Program-made: the position numbers and the translations under genes
Shown: positions 9,368 through 18,053 of the stretch, one piece after another
Layout: every line of letters begins with the position of its first letter
Position numbering within the stretch: position 1 is the stretch's first letter
Notes under the pieces: model-generated
Database searches by the model: none
Told to the model about the DNA's origin: nothing
What the model saw: the letters and a program-made list of their open reading frames with translations, nothing else
Origin: Verrucomicrobiia bacterium
Lineage (GTDB): Bacteria; Verrucomicrobiota; Verrucomicrobiia; Verrucomicrobiales; Akkermansiaceae
Length of the DNA stretch: 64,000 bases
Reading direction: 5' to 3'
Assembly: GCA_947462875.1 (NCBI GenBank)
Contig: CANHQJ010000003.1
Location: forward strand, 124,001-188,000

Positions 9368-10093
9368 ATGATCACATTGAAACAAAAATTGATGGCCGAA
9401 TTTTTCGGAACGTTCTGGCTCGTATTCGGCGGCTGCGGCAGCGCGGTGCTTGCCGCTTTATTTCTCACATCTGGAGCCTCGCCCACACAACTGGGCATCG
9501 GCTTTGTCGGCGTCTCGCTTGCCTTCGGTTTGACCGTTCTGACGATGGCCTACGCGATCGGCCACATCTCGGGCTGCCACCTGAACCCGGCGGTGACCAT
9601 CGGACTCGTCGTAGCAGGTCGCCATCCGAAGAGCGAGACGTTTCCCTACATCCTCATGCAGGTCTTGGGCGGTATCGCGGGCGCAGGCGTTTTGTATCTC
9701 ATCGCCAGCGGTAAAGCGGGTTTCTCCACCGCGGGTGGTTTTGCCTCGAACGGCTTCGCCGATCATTCTCCCGGCGGCTACTCGATGATCGCCGCGCTGG
9801 TAGCGGAAGTCGTTCTCACGTTTTTCTTTTTGCTGATCATACTCGGTGCCACCGATAAACGCGCGCCGCAGGGTTTCGCACCGATCGCCATCGGCCTTGG
9901 TCTCACGCTGATTCACCTCATCGGCATTCCGGTGACCAATCTCTCGGTCAATCCCGCCCGCAGTACGGGACCGGCTCTGTTTGTCGGTGGTTGGGCGATC
10001 CAGCAACTGTGGCTGTTCTGGCTGGCTCCCATCGTCGGCGCCATTCTCGCCGGCGTGATTTATCCGATGATGGCCGGGGATAAGAACAAGTGA
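9368..10093 (+). CDS. aqpZ: Aquaporin of the AqpZ type, 241 aa
   Basis: Six membrane spans with the two half-helix signatures: HLNPAVTIG (NPA at residues 73-75) and [12 protein letters not shown] (NPA at 195-197). His183 and Arg198 are in the positions of the narrow, water-selective aromatic/Arg filter of AqpZ rather than the wider one of glycerol facilitators. It passively conducts water across the inner membrane. Length is normal for the family. It follows the HAD gene by 51 bp on the same strand. Confidence 0.92.
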   Translation: MITLKQKLMAEFFGTFWLVFGGCGSAVLAALFLTSGASPTQLGIGFVGVSLAFGLTVLTMAYAIGHISGCHLNPAVTIGLVVAGRHPKSETFPYILMQVLGGIAGAGVLYLIASGKAGFSTAGGFASNGFADHSPGGYSMIAALVAEVVLTFFFLLIILGATDKRAPQGFAPIAIGLGLTLIHLIGIPVTNLSVNPARSTGPALFVGGWAIQQLWLFWLAPIVGAILAGVIYPMMAGDKNK

Positions 10094-10180
10094 CCGTCAT
10101 GACCTGAGCATCTTTTGCTCCTCTGTCACCAAAAATTGTTATTTCGTTGATATCGGTAAAAAAATCACACGATCGACCTT

Positions 10181-11080
10181 ATGAAAAAGCCATTCCTCTT
10201 GATCAGCTTCATGGTCTTCCTATCTCCTCTCTTCGCGGAGGAGCCCAGTCCGGAGATCGCGGGGCTGCGCCAATCCGCCACGGATTTTGTCGCCGCCTAC
10301 AACAAAAAGGACGCGGCGGCCGTAGCGATGTTGTTTGCGGAGCAGGGAGAAATTGTCGAAAACGACGAGGTTACTTCAGGACGAGCGGCGATCCAGGCCC
10401 GTTACGAGTCCCTTTTCAAGGAGGATCCCCGTCAGATTGCGATCGAGGTGGCGGACGTGCGCCTCGTCGCCCCCACGGTCGCGATCGAGGACGGTGTCTA
10501 TCACATTTCCCGTCCCGACGATGAGAACATGCCGCCGCGCTCCACCGCCTACACGGCTGTGATGGTGAAAAACGACAAGGGCAAGTGGCAGATTGCCAGT
10601 TGCCGCGATGTGGAAGATGTGACCGATGCCGCCGGACAACTCGCCGATTTGGAAGAAGTGCTTCGCGGTGAGTGGACCAGTCACACCGATCAGGTCGAAG
10701 TCAGCTATGCGTTCGGCTGGGATCCCACGGGGAAATTTCTGTTAGGGGACATTCTCACCACCAAAGCGGATGCCGATCCACAAGCGGGTACCATGCGCAT
10801 CGGCTGGAATGCGGCGAAAAAATCGATTGTTTCCTGGGTATTTGATGCCGAGGGTGGCGTGATCGAAGGCGTATGGACCACGACTGAAGAAGGTTGGATG
10901 ATCCGCGCGGAAGGCACCACCGCCAATGGCGAGGTGATTACGGCAAATCAGAAACTCACCACGGAGGGCAAAGACACACTGGTCTGGTCCGTTACGAATC
11001 GCGTGATCGGCGGAAAAAAACAACCCGATCTCACCATGCGCATTGTCCGCCAGGCTCCTGAACCTGCCGCGGCGGAATAA
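10181..11080 (+). CDS. Exported SnoaL/DUF4440-like protein, 299 aa
   Basis: Signal peptide MKKPFLLISFMVFLSPLFAEE, then an alpha+beta fold of the SnoaL-like/SgcJ type at about residues 25-145 (LRQSATDFVAAYNKKDAAAV, GRAAIQARYESLF, YTAVMVKNDKGKWQIAS). A second, unnamed beta-rich region spans 150-295. The SnoaL-like family includes enzymes and many binding proteins of unknown function; no catalytic residues can be asserted. It is the first gene of a run of six plus-strand genes with short gaps. Confidence 0.7.
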   Translation: MKKPFLLISFMVFLSPLFAEEPSPEIAGLRQSATDFVAAYNKKDAAAVAMLFAEQGEIVENDEVTSGRAAIQARYESLFKEDPRQIAIEVADVRLVAPTVAIEDGVYHISRPDDENMPPRSTAYTAVMVKNDKGKWQIASCRDVEDVTDAAGQLADLEEVLRGEWTSHTDQVEVSYAFGWDPTGKFLLGDILTTKADADPQAGTMRIGWNAAKKSIVSWVFDAEGGVIEGVWTTTEEGWMIRAEGTTANGEVITANQKLTTEGKDTLVWSVTNRVIGGKKQPDLTMRIVRQAPEPAAAE

Positions 11081-11100
11081 CCATTCAACCCCATACGATC

Positions 11101-12924
11101 ATGAAACATTGGAATTTGTTCATCACCCTTCTGTTAGGATGGGTTCTCACAACACCTGACGCCTTTGCCCGCGGGGGTAGCCGAGGCGGCGGTGGTGGCT
11201 CTCGCGGTGGGAGCAGTATGTCGCGTGGGAGCAGTGGCAGTCGTCCCAGCTATAGCCGTCCCAGCACGGGGTCACGGAACCCGACGACAGGCTCATCCCT
11301 GAGCCGCCCCAGTACTCGTCCATCCACTCCAAGTACTCGCCCGTCCGTACCCAGCACACGTCCCTCGATTCCCAGCACACGCCCCGCGGAAAAACCATCC
11401 GTGCAGCGCCCTTCAACATTGCCCAGCACAAGACCGAGTCTTCCCAGCACCAAACCGAGCGTTCCTAGCACACGTCCGGGTTTGCCAGAAACGGGCACGC
11501 GCCCTGGTCAAGGCGCTGGATCTGGTTTGGGCAACCGCCCCACGACCTTGCCCGCCGATCGCCGTCCCAGCCTGGATCGCCCGAGTGGCAATCGTCCCAC
11601 GACCTTGCCCGGCATGGTCACTTATCCAAGCCGCCCCGGCATCAGCAATGGTGGCCGGCTGCCAGGCAGCTTGAATCGCCCATCGACCTTGCCTGCCAAT
11701 ACCGGCAAATGGAATAACAATCAATGGGGTGGCAATCGTGGTGTGTGGGGAAATGGCAATAACGTCAATATCAACATCAACAACAATTTCCACAACAACT
11801 ACAACTACTCCCACAATCCCAGATACTGGGGTGCACGGCCTTGGTGGGGTGCGGGATCTTGCCATGGCTGGCATCACGGCCACTGGAGCTACGGCTGGAG
11901 CAGCAGCTATTATCACCATCATTGGTGGTGCGACGATGATGATGATTTTATCGAAGGCATCATGTGGGGCATCGGCGTCTGGAGTCTGGGCAACATGATC
12001 TATAACATGGGCTACCAGAGCTACAGCAATCCCTACCCGGCTCCCACGGTACAAAATACCTACGTGACCTACACGCAACCGGTTTCCGTCGCCGCCGCCG
12101 CGCATCCTCCGGGCGATGAAACCACCGTCGCGAGCGCCGAGGCGAAATCCAATGAAGCGCTGAAACGTTCGCGCGATGCCTTTGCCAAAGGCGATTACAT
12201 GACCGCTTCCAAGGCGCTGGATGAAGCGATTGCCGCCACTCCGGGCGACGTGACCTTGCACGAATACCGCGCGCTGGTTTTCTTCGCGCTGGGCAAGTTT
12301 TCCGATGCCGCTGGAGTGCTGAATCCCGTACTCGCATCCGGACCCGGCTGGGGCTGGGAGACAATGATCGGTTTCTACAGCAATTCCGAGTCCTACAATC
12401 AGCAATTGCGGAAGTTGGAGGATTACACCAAGTCCTCCCCCAAGATGGCGGATGCCCGCTTTTTGCTAGGCTACCATTATATGGTCTGCGGACACATGAA
12501 AGAAGCAAATGTCGAGTTCGCCAAAGCATGCGAACTACAGCCGGCGGATTCGATTTCTCGCCAGTTGCGCGATTTGACAAAGTCCTCGCTTCCGGGCGCC
12601 GATGATAACGCGAACCCGCCCGCGAAGCCTGATCTGATGACGCAAACCAAATTGCCCGGTCTGTGGGTCAGCGATCGCGGCAAAGATGGCAAGGTAACCT
12701 TTGATGCGAAACCCGATGGGAATTACACATGGAGCTATCTGCACGAGGGACGTACGACCGCGATGAGCGGCACCTATTCCTTCAATGACAAGGGCCTGAT
12801 GGTGATGACCTCGGATGACACGCAAATGATTGTGGAACTCGTGCGCAAGGACGACTCACACATGAAGTTCACGATCATCGGCGCTCCTGATGGCGATCCG
12901 GGGCTGGAGTTTACCAAGGGCTGA
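11101..12924 (+). CDS. Exported Ser/Pro/Arg-repeat, His/Trp-rich protein with TPR-like region, 607 aa
   Basis: After a signal peptide (about residues 1-23) comes a Gly/Ser/Arg stretch, then about 100 residues of P-S-T-R-P-S type repeats. An Asn-rich segment (VNININNNFHNNYNYSHNP) follows, then a compact His/Trp/Asp cluster near 240-285 (SCHGWHHGHW, YYHHHWWCDDDDDF). Residues 345-500 form TPR-like helices (ALKRSRDAFAKGDYMTASKA), and the last 90 residues form a beta-rich domain starting LPGLWVSDRGKDG. This layout suggests a surface or periplasmic assembly or metal-binding protein, but no function is established. Only 20 bp separate it from the upstream gene. Confidence 0.65.
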   Translation: MKHWNLFITLLLGWVLTTPDAFARGGSRGGGGGSRGGSSMSRGSSGSRPSYSRPSTGSRNPTTGSSLSRPSTRPSTPSTRPSVPSTRPSIPSTRPAEKPSVQRPSTLPSTRPSLPSTKPSVPSTRPGLPETGTRPGQGAGSGLGNRPTTLPADRRPSLDRPSGNRPTTLPGMVTYPSRPGISNGGRLPGSLNRPSTLPANTGKWNNNQWGGNRGVWGNGNNVNININNNFHNNYNYSHNPRYWGARPWWGAGSCHGWHHGHWSYGWSSSYYHHHWWCDDDDDFIEGIMWGIGVWSLGNMIYNMGYQSYSNPYPAPTVQNTYVTYTQPVSVAAAAHPPGDETTVASAEAKSNEALKRSRDAFAKGDYMTASKALDEAIAATPGDVTLHEYRALVFFALGKFSDAAGVLNPVLASGPGWGWETMIGFYSNSESYNQQLRKLEDYTKSSPKMADARFLLGYHYMVCGHMKEANVEFAKACELQPADSISRQLRDLTKSSLPGADDNANPPAKPDLMTQTKLPGLWVSDRGKDGKVTFDAKPDGNYTWSYLHEGRTTAMSGTYSFNDKGLMVMTSDDTQMIVELVRKDDSHMKFTIIGAPDGDPGLEFTKG

Positions 12925-12931
12925 TTGACTG

Positions 12932-13906
12932 ATGAAAGTACGCCGCTTCATAGGTTTCACCGCTCTCGCACTGTTGCTGATTCCGCTTTTCCTCTGGGCC
13001 ATCGGAGCGATCTACTTCGATGGTCCCTTTCGCGCCCTCGCCTGGATCAATGCCATCGCCGTTATCGCAGGCTTTGTGTGGCTGAAACCATGGAAAAGGA
13101 AAATCGTCGCCTTTGCCACATGGTTCGGCATCGTTCTCCTGTGCTGGCTGTGCCAACGGCCGAGCAATGAGGGGGATTGGCAGCCGGATGTCGCAGAGCT
13201 CGCTCATGTACAGATCAATGGCGATCTGGTTACGTTTCACAACGTGCGGGCTTTTGACTATCGAACAGCCCAGGATTACACGCCGCTGTGGAAAACCCGC
13301 ACGGTGCGCCTGTCGCAGCTGACAGGCATCGACATGGCGGTCAACTACTGGGGCTCACCATGGATGGCGCATCCCATCGTCAGCTTCCAGTTTGCCGATG
13401 CGCCGCCTCTCTGCGTATCGATCGAGACCCGCAAGAAAAAAGGCCAAACCTACTCGGCGCTCGGCGGACTCTATCGTCAATTTTCGTTAGTCTATACCGT
13501 GGCCGAGGAATCGGATGTCATCCGCCTGCGCACGAACATTCGCATGGGAGAAGATTGTTACCTTTATCGGCTCAACATTACGGCCGATCATGCGCGGGAG
13601 CGCTTTCTCGAATACGTGCAGACCATCAACCGGCTGCATGAGAAGCCCCGCTGGTACAATGCCATCACCACCAACTGCACCACCGCCATCCGCCAGCAGC
13701 GCGATTCCTCGAAACGCCTGCCCTTCGATTGGCGCATGCTGGTCAATGGCAAGGGCGATGAAATGCTCTATGAACGCAAGTTTATCCTCACCGGCGGCTT
13801 GCCCTTTGCTGAATTGAAACGCCGATCTCTGGTCAATGAAGCCGCTCGCCAAAACACCGACCCTGTTACTTTTTCGACACAGATACGAGCAGGCTTGCCA
13901 TGGTGA
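12932..13906 (+). CDS. DUF4105 (Lnb N-terminal domain-like) membrane protein, 324 aa
   Basis: Two hydrophobic spans near residues 9-29 and 35-77 precede the DUF4105 domain: VHFHNVRAFDYRT-like segment (TFHNVRAFDYRTAQDY near 103-118), then GSPWMAHPIVSFQF, VSIETRKKKGQTYS and YNAITTNCTTAI near 245. The last contains the conserved Asn-Cys-Thr of the family. The domain resembles cysteine-peptidase-like or lipoprotein N-acyltransferase (Lnb) folds and should face the periplasm. The exact reaction is not known for this subfamily. It begins 7 bp after the preceding stop. Confidence 0.8.
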   Translation: MKVRRFIGFTALALLLIPLFLWAIGAIYFDGPFRALAWINAIAVIAGFVWLKPWKRKIVAFATWFGIVLLCWLCQRPSNEGDWQPDVAELAHVQINGDLVTFHNVRAFDYRTAQDYTPLWKTRTVRLSQLTGIDMAVNYWGSPWMAHPIVSFQFADAPPLCVSIETRKKKGQTYSALGGLYRQFSLVYTVAEESDVIRLRTNIRMGEDCYLYRLNITADHARERFLEYVQTINRLHEKPRWYNAITTNCTTAIRQQRDSSKRLPFDWRMLVNGKGDEMLYERKFILTGGLPFAELKRRSLVNEAARQNTDPVTFSTQIRAGLPW

Positions 13907-13949
13907 AATACTCAGCATACCATCACCGAACAAACCACAGAGTCATATT

Positions 13950-14309
13950 ATGAGCGCCACACTACTCGATGCCTCCGATGGCATCCTTACCATCGAAATC
14001 AAAGGAAAAATCAGCCCCGCGACACTCGCGTCCGTGCAGGGGCAGATCCTGGAAACATTACAGGCTTGGGGCGGCGGAGCCATGTTATTGCTCTGCGATG
14101 AGTTCGAGGGATGGGCCAATGGCGACTGGAGCGATACCTCCTTTCAGATGCAGGCAGACAATTTGCTTCGCAAAATGGCCATCATCGGTGAGCTGCAATG
14201 GAAAGACATGGCCATGGCATTCACTGGTCAGGGCTACCGTCCCTTTCCCATCGCTTTTTTCGAAAGCGGCCTGACAGAATCCGCCAAAGCCTGGCTCAGC
14301 GCGGAGTAA
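13950..14309 (+). CDS. SpoIIAA-like / STAS-type protein, 119 aa
   Basis: Start set at ATG 13950. The pattern ILTIEIKGKISPATLASVQG, the helix-strand alternation, MLLLCDEFEGW in the middle and KDMAMAFTGQGYRPFPIAFF match the small SpoIIAA-like (DUF3478) family related to STAS domains. Such proteins are cytoplasmic and of unknown role. The gene lies 43 bp after the DUF4105 gene and 19 bp before the lipase-like gene. Confidence 0.7.
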   Translation: MSATLLDASDGILTIEIKGKISPATLASVQGQILETLQAWGGGAMLLLCDEFEGWANGDWSDTSFQMQADNLLRKMAIIGELQWKDMAMAFTGQGYRPFPIAFFESGLTESAKAWLSAE

Positions 14310-14328
14310 CGACACTGCTCACTTTCCC

Positions 14329-15915
14329 ATGAAGACACTCTCCACAGCAGCCACCATCCTGGCCATCGCACTCGTCAGTTGCGTTCACTCCCACAAGATC
14401 CCGGAATCCGACCGCAACCGCGCTGCCATCGCCTATCTGGAAAATGCGAACCAACAGTCGCTGTCCACAGAAGCGCGCGCGGTCGCCTATCTCGATTCCG
14501 CCAAAACGGCACTGGACGGTATGAAAAGCTCCGCCACGCGGGAGGACAATCGCCTCGTCTATAATGAAGCTGCCGGCCACTTGACCATGCTCCTGCGATC
14601 TGCCGAGCAGGGCAAGTACTGGAACCGCCCCGTCACTCTATCGCATGGCGGTAAAACCTATCGCCTCCGCTACGCCCCCGCCGCTCGCGATGGTCAGTGG
14701 GATCCGAAACAATTCACGTCCTTTGTGCCGGCTGCCGATGTGAAAAGACCGGACATAGAACAAGCGAACGAGATCGATGGCGTCGGAGGTGCCCTCGTCG
14801 GCATCCACCAGGAATCTCCACGTCAGGCATTCGCTCCCCTGGTCGGGGTGACCGCGGCTGTCTCGGCCATACTCGATTTCAAAGGCTCCGACGTCACCCT
14901 GCGCTTGGTGAATCCCACCAAAACCACGCATACAACGTTGGCCGGCACTCGCCAGCCGCTCGAAGCCGATTTCACCGCGCCTCTCGAATACTACCCGCAC
15001 GTTTCGGAACTCTGGACCGGTCTGATGGGAGCGATCAAGGTGGAGCGTTACATGGATATCACCGGCTTGTTTATGCTGCAGCCGTATGATCCCGATAAAA
15101 TCCCGCTCATCTTCGTACACGGTCTCATTTCCACCGCGCGAATGTGGCGCACCGTGATCAATGAAATCGAGCGCGATCCGATTCTTCGCAGCCGCTACCA
15201 GTGCTGGGTTTTTTCCTACCCAACGGGAAATCCACCGGCCTACTCCGCCATGCGCTTGCGCGAGGAATTGGGCAAAGTAAAGCACCTCTATCCCAACGCC
15301 AAGGATTTCGTATTGGTAGGTCACAGCATGGGCGGACTGCTGTCGCAAATGCAGGTCAGGACACTGAATCGCAGCGACTGGGATATCATCGGCAAGGACA
15401 AAGCGCAGGCGTTTTTCAGCAGAGTGAAGCCCGGCAGTGACATCCATAAATCGTTGCTTTTCGAAGCGAATCCTCACGTGGATCGTGTGGTTTACATTTG
15501 CACGCCCCATCGCGGTAGCAACATGGCGTCTGGCGGAGTTGGTAGCCTCGCGAAAAAATTGATTTCGCTGCCAGGAGACATCGCTTCACAAATTACTTCC
15601 TCGGTCGGTGACTCCATCGCGATACTCACCGGTGACAGCAAACGCCTGCCCAATAGCGTCAGCGGCCTTTCTCCCTCGAACCCCACGCTGAAAGTTCTCG
15701 ATAAAAAGCCGATGACCGCACCCTACCACAGCATCATCGGCGACCGCGGCAAAGGCGATACTCCGAACAGTTCGGATGGCGTTGTCGCCTACTGGAGTTC
15801 AACTCTCAAGGGTGCCCAGTCCGAGCTCATCGTCCCCGGTCCGCACGGTGCCTGTGAGCTTCCGGAAACCCTCACGGAACTGCGCCGTATCCTGCACTTG
15901 CAGCTTCGCCAATGA
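14329..15915 (+). CDS. Lipase-like alpha/beta-hydrolase lipoprotein, 528 aa
   Basis: A lipoprotein-type signal peptide ends with ALVSC (Cys18), so lipid anchoring is likely. The N-terminal 250 residues are unassigned. The hydrolase fold starts at IPLIFVHGLISTARMW (oxyanion-side HG motif) and has the nucleophile elbow GHSMGG with Ser333. YICTPHRGSNMASGG follows, and a C-terminal HGAC may supply the catalytic His. The closest general type is the PGAP1/lipase class that acts on ester bonds of lipids. Substrate unknown. The gene belongs to the same run as its neighbours. Confidence 0.82.
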   Translation: MKTLSTAATILAIALVSCVHSHKIPESDRNRAAIAYLENANQQSLSTEARAVAYLDSAKTALDGMKSSATREDNRLVYNEAAGHLTMLLRSAEQGKYWNRPVTLSHGGKTYRLRYAPAARDGQWDPKQFTSFVPAADVKRPDIEQANEIDGVGGALVGIHQESPRQAFAPLVGVTAAVSAILDFKGSDVTLRLVNPTKTTHTTLAGTRQPLEADFTAPLEYYPHVSELWTGLMGAIKVERYMDITGLFMLQPYDPDKIPLIFVHGLISTARMWRTVINEIERDPILRSRYQCWVFSYPTGNPPAYSAMRLREELGKVKHLYPNAKDFVLVGHSMGGLLSQMQVRTLNRSDWDIIGKDKAQAFFSRVKPGSDIHKSLLFEANPHVDRVVYICTPHRGSNMASGGVGSLAKKLISLPGDIASQITSSVGDSIAILTGDSKRLPNSVSGLSPSNPTLKVLDKKPMTAPYHSIIGDRGKGDTPNSSDGVVAYWSSTLKGAQSELIVPGPHGACELPETLTELRRILHLQLRQ

Positions 15916-15944
15916 TCTTCCCCCCCAACTACAACACACACATT

Positions 15945-16535
15945 ATGAAAACAGCATCCAAATTCATCGCCCTCGCCCTCGCTTCACTCAGCACAATCTC
16001 CCTCGTGCCGAGCTGCGCCAATGGACCCATTGCCCAAACCAACGCCGCCGGAGCGAGCTCATCGCAAATCGCCAGCGACTCGCGCGCGGCACTGCGTTCG
16101 CTCTATCGCCAGAACTCCGCCGCCCGCGCCCTCGGTGCCCGCGCGAAGGCCGTGCTGGTGTTCCCGAACGTTGTCAAAGGCGGCCTGATGGTCGGCGCCC
16201 AAGGCGGCAATGGTGCACTGATCCGCAGCGATGGCTCCATCGGCGGCTACTACCAAACCGCAGGCGCCTCCTACGGTCTGCAAGCCGGCGTCCAACAATA
16301 CGGCTACGCGTTGTTCCTGATGGACAATGCAGCCTTCGATAACATCAACCGCTCCAGCGGTTGGGAAATCGGCAGCTCGCCGAGTCTGGTCGTCGTCGAT
16401 CAGGGAATGGCCACATCGCTGACCACTACCACGATCAACAAAGGCACGTATGCCTTCTTCTTCAATCAGCGCGGCCTGATGGGCGGTCTCGGTCTGCAAG
16501 GCACCAAGATCACCCGAATCAACCCCGCCAACTAA
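15945..16535 (+). CDS. SYLF (Ysc84-like) lipid-binding protein, 196 aa
   Basis: Start set at ATG 15945, giving a signal sequence with a lipobox-like LVPSC (Cys24-25 region). The SYLF domain is recognisable by ARALGARAKAVLVFPNVVKG, GLMVGAQGGNGALI, YGLQAGVQQYGYALFLM and the C-terminal YAFFFNQRGLMGGLGLQGTK. SYLF domains bind phosphoinositides in eukaryotes; bacterial members are exported proteins of unclear role. Last gene of the envelope cluster, followed by tandem terminators. Confidence 0.85.
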   Translation: MKTASKFIALALASLSTISLVPSCANGPIAQTNAAGASSSQIASDSRAALRSLYRQNSAARALGARAKAVLVFPNVVKGGLMVGAQGGNGALIRSDGSIGGYYQTAGASYGLQAGVQQYGYALFLMDNAAFDNINRSSGWEIGSSPSLVVVDQGMATSLTTTTINKGTYAFFFNQRGLMGGLGLQGTKITRINPAN

Positions 16536-16539
16536 GGAG

Positions 16540-16611
16540 AAGGGGTTTGCAACCCCTTTCCTCACAACCCAAGCCTCAAAAAAAGAAGGGATTCACCTCC
16601 CTTCTTTTTTT
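16540..16611 (+). terminator. Tandem rho-independent terminators after the SYLF gene
   Basis: The first hairpin has perfect 8-bp arms AAGGGGTT/AACCCCTT at 16540-16558. The second, at 16578-16611, is an A-tract/GAAGGGA stem pairing with TCCCTTC followed by a T-tract. The second is near-symmetric and could also act on the other strand. Confidence 0.88.
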
Positions 16612-16678
16612 GTGCACCCCCCAAAGCGCCACCGACTTCACGCTTGCTTGTCATGGCAGCACATTCCACAATCATCCC

Positions 16679-17029
16679 ATGAACGATTCCATAGGAGACT
16701 TAACCAGCCGCATCCGCGCCTTTGTCGCCGCACGCGAATGGGAACAGTTTCACAACCCGAAAGACATGGCCGTGGCCATCGCCGCTGAGGCCGGTGAACT
16801 TATGCAGCACTTCGTCTGGCAACAACCGGATCAACTCGAACAACGCGTGATCGAGCACCGCGAGGAAATCGCCTCGGAGATCGCCGATGTGGGCATTCTC
16901 CTGTTCGAAATGGCGGATCTGTTAGGTATGAAACTGGGCGATGTGATGGCGGCCAAGATCGCCTACAACGAACAACGCTACCCTGCCGAAAAATCTCGGG
17001 GAAACAACCGCAAGTACGATGAACTCTGA
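16679..17029 (+). CDS. MazG-like nucleotide pyrophosphohydrolase, 116 aa
   Basis: ATG 16679 starts a protein with the complete MazG/dCTPase-type helical motif. EAGELMQHFVW (E-x-x-E metal ligands, residues about 42-52) and EIASEIADVGILLFEMAD (E-x-x-D, about 66-83) together bind Mg ions for hydrolysis of NTPs or dNTPs to monophosphate. The single-domain short form is the house-cleaning dCTP pyrophosphatase-like type. The stop overlaps the start of rsmH by 11 bp, so the two are translationally linked. Confidence 0.85.
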   Translation: MNDSIGDLTSRIRAFVAAREWEQFHNPKDMAVAIAAEAGELMQHFVWQQPDQLEQRVIEHREEIASEIADVGILLFEMADLLGMKLGDVMAAKIAYNEQRYPAEKSRGNNRKYDEL

Positions 17030-18053
17030 TGCTCCGTCCGCCGATGAACCGGTACCCGTCCACGTCCGGCGCAAACGCTACTCCGGCAAGAACCCGCGGA
17101 AATTTTCCGAGAAATACAAGGAGCTCAATCCGGAACTCTATCCGGAGATTTTGCAAAAGGTCGCCGCATCCGGAAAAACACCCGCCGGTACTCACATCCC
17201 GGTGCTGATGGAGGAATCGCTCGCTGCCCTCCAACTCGCTCCCGGCATGACGGGGATCGATGGCACGCTCGGATTCGGCGGTCACGCCCGCGAAATTCTC
17301 TCCCGCATTCTCCCGGGGGGCAAACTCATCGGTCTCGATGTCGATCCGATCGAACAGCCCAAAACCATCGAGCGCCTGCGCCAGGCGGGTTTCGGCGAGG
17401 ACTGTTTCGAGGCCGTGCTTTCGAACTACGCCGGCATCGGCAAGGTGCTCGGTCAGCGCGGCATCAGCGGCGTCGATTTCATTTTCGCCGACCTCGGCTG
17501 CTCCTCCATGCAGATCGATGACCCGCGCCGGGGATTCACCTTCAAGACCACCGGTCCGCTCGACATGCGCATGAACCCGCAACGCGGCATCAGCGCGGCG
17601 GAATTTCTCCAACGATGCACGGTGGAGGAACTCGCGGAAATCCTGCGCGAAAATGCCGATGAACCGCACGCCGATCGGATCGCCTCCTTCCTCGCGGGTA
17701 AGTCATTGCAAACTACTACGGACTTAGTACAATTGGTCGATGCCGCCGCGCACGATGCGTCAGGCGACACCACCCGCCGCGTGTTCCAGGCCCTGCGCAT
17801 CGCGGTGAACGAGGAGTTCAGCGCGCTCGATGCCTTTCTGCGCACCGCACCGCATTTCCTCAAACCCGGCGGACGCCTGGTGATTCTCACGTTCCACAGC
17901 GGCGAGGACCGTCGCGTGAAAAAAGCATTCCAGCAATGGCAACGCGATGGCATCTTCCGCGAAATCAGCGAGGAAGTCATCACCGCCGGTGCCGAAGAGC
18001 GCCGCGCCAACCCTCGCTCCATCCCCGCCAAGCTGCGCTGGGCTAGGGCCTGA
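17019..18053 (+). CDS. rsmH: 16S rRNA (cytosine-1402-N4) methyltransferase RsmH, 344 aa
   Basis: After a 60-residue basic N-terminal extension not found in most homologues, the family starts at THIPVLMEESLAALQL. The SAM-binding loop is DGTLGFGGHAREIL, and the later signatures are LGCSSMQIDDPRRGFTF, GPLDMRMNP, RVFQALRIAVNEE and VILTFHSGEDRRVK. It methylates N4 of C1402 in the ribosomal P site. RsmH usually sits at the head of the dcw cluster, but here no ftsL/ftsI follows and the gene converges with a P450, overlapping it by 11 bp. murG is 16 kb away on the other strand. Confidence 0.95.
   Translation: MNSDAPSADEPVPVHVRRKRYSGKNPRKFSEKYKELNPELYPEILQKVAASGKTPAGTHIPVLMEESLAALQLAPGMTGIDGTLGFGGHAREILSRILPGGKLIGLDVDPIEQPKTIERLRQAGFGEDCFEAVLSNYAGIGKVLGQRGISGVDFIFADLGCSSMQIDDPRRGFTFKTTGPLDMRMNPQRGISAAEFLQRCTVEELAEILRENADEPHADRIASFLAGKSLQTTTDLVQLVDAAAHDASGDTTRRVFQALRIAVNEEFSALDAFLRTAPHFLKPGGRLVILTFHSGEDRRVKKAFQQWQRDGIFREISEEVITAGAEERRANPRSIPAKLRWARA

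Noticed and set aside
11413-12405. 330-codon minus-strand frame within the Ser/Pro-rich exported gene
   Set aside because: Low-complexity Val/Ala/Gly shadow of the repeat and Asn-rich regions.
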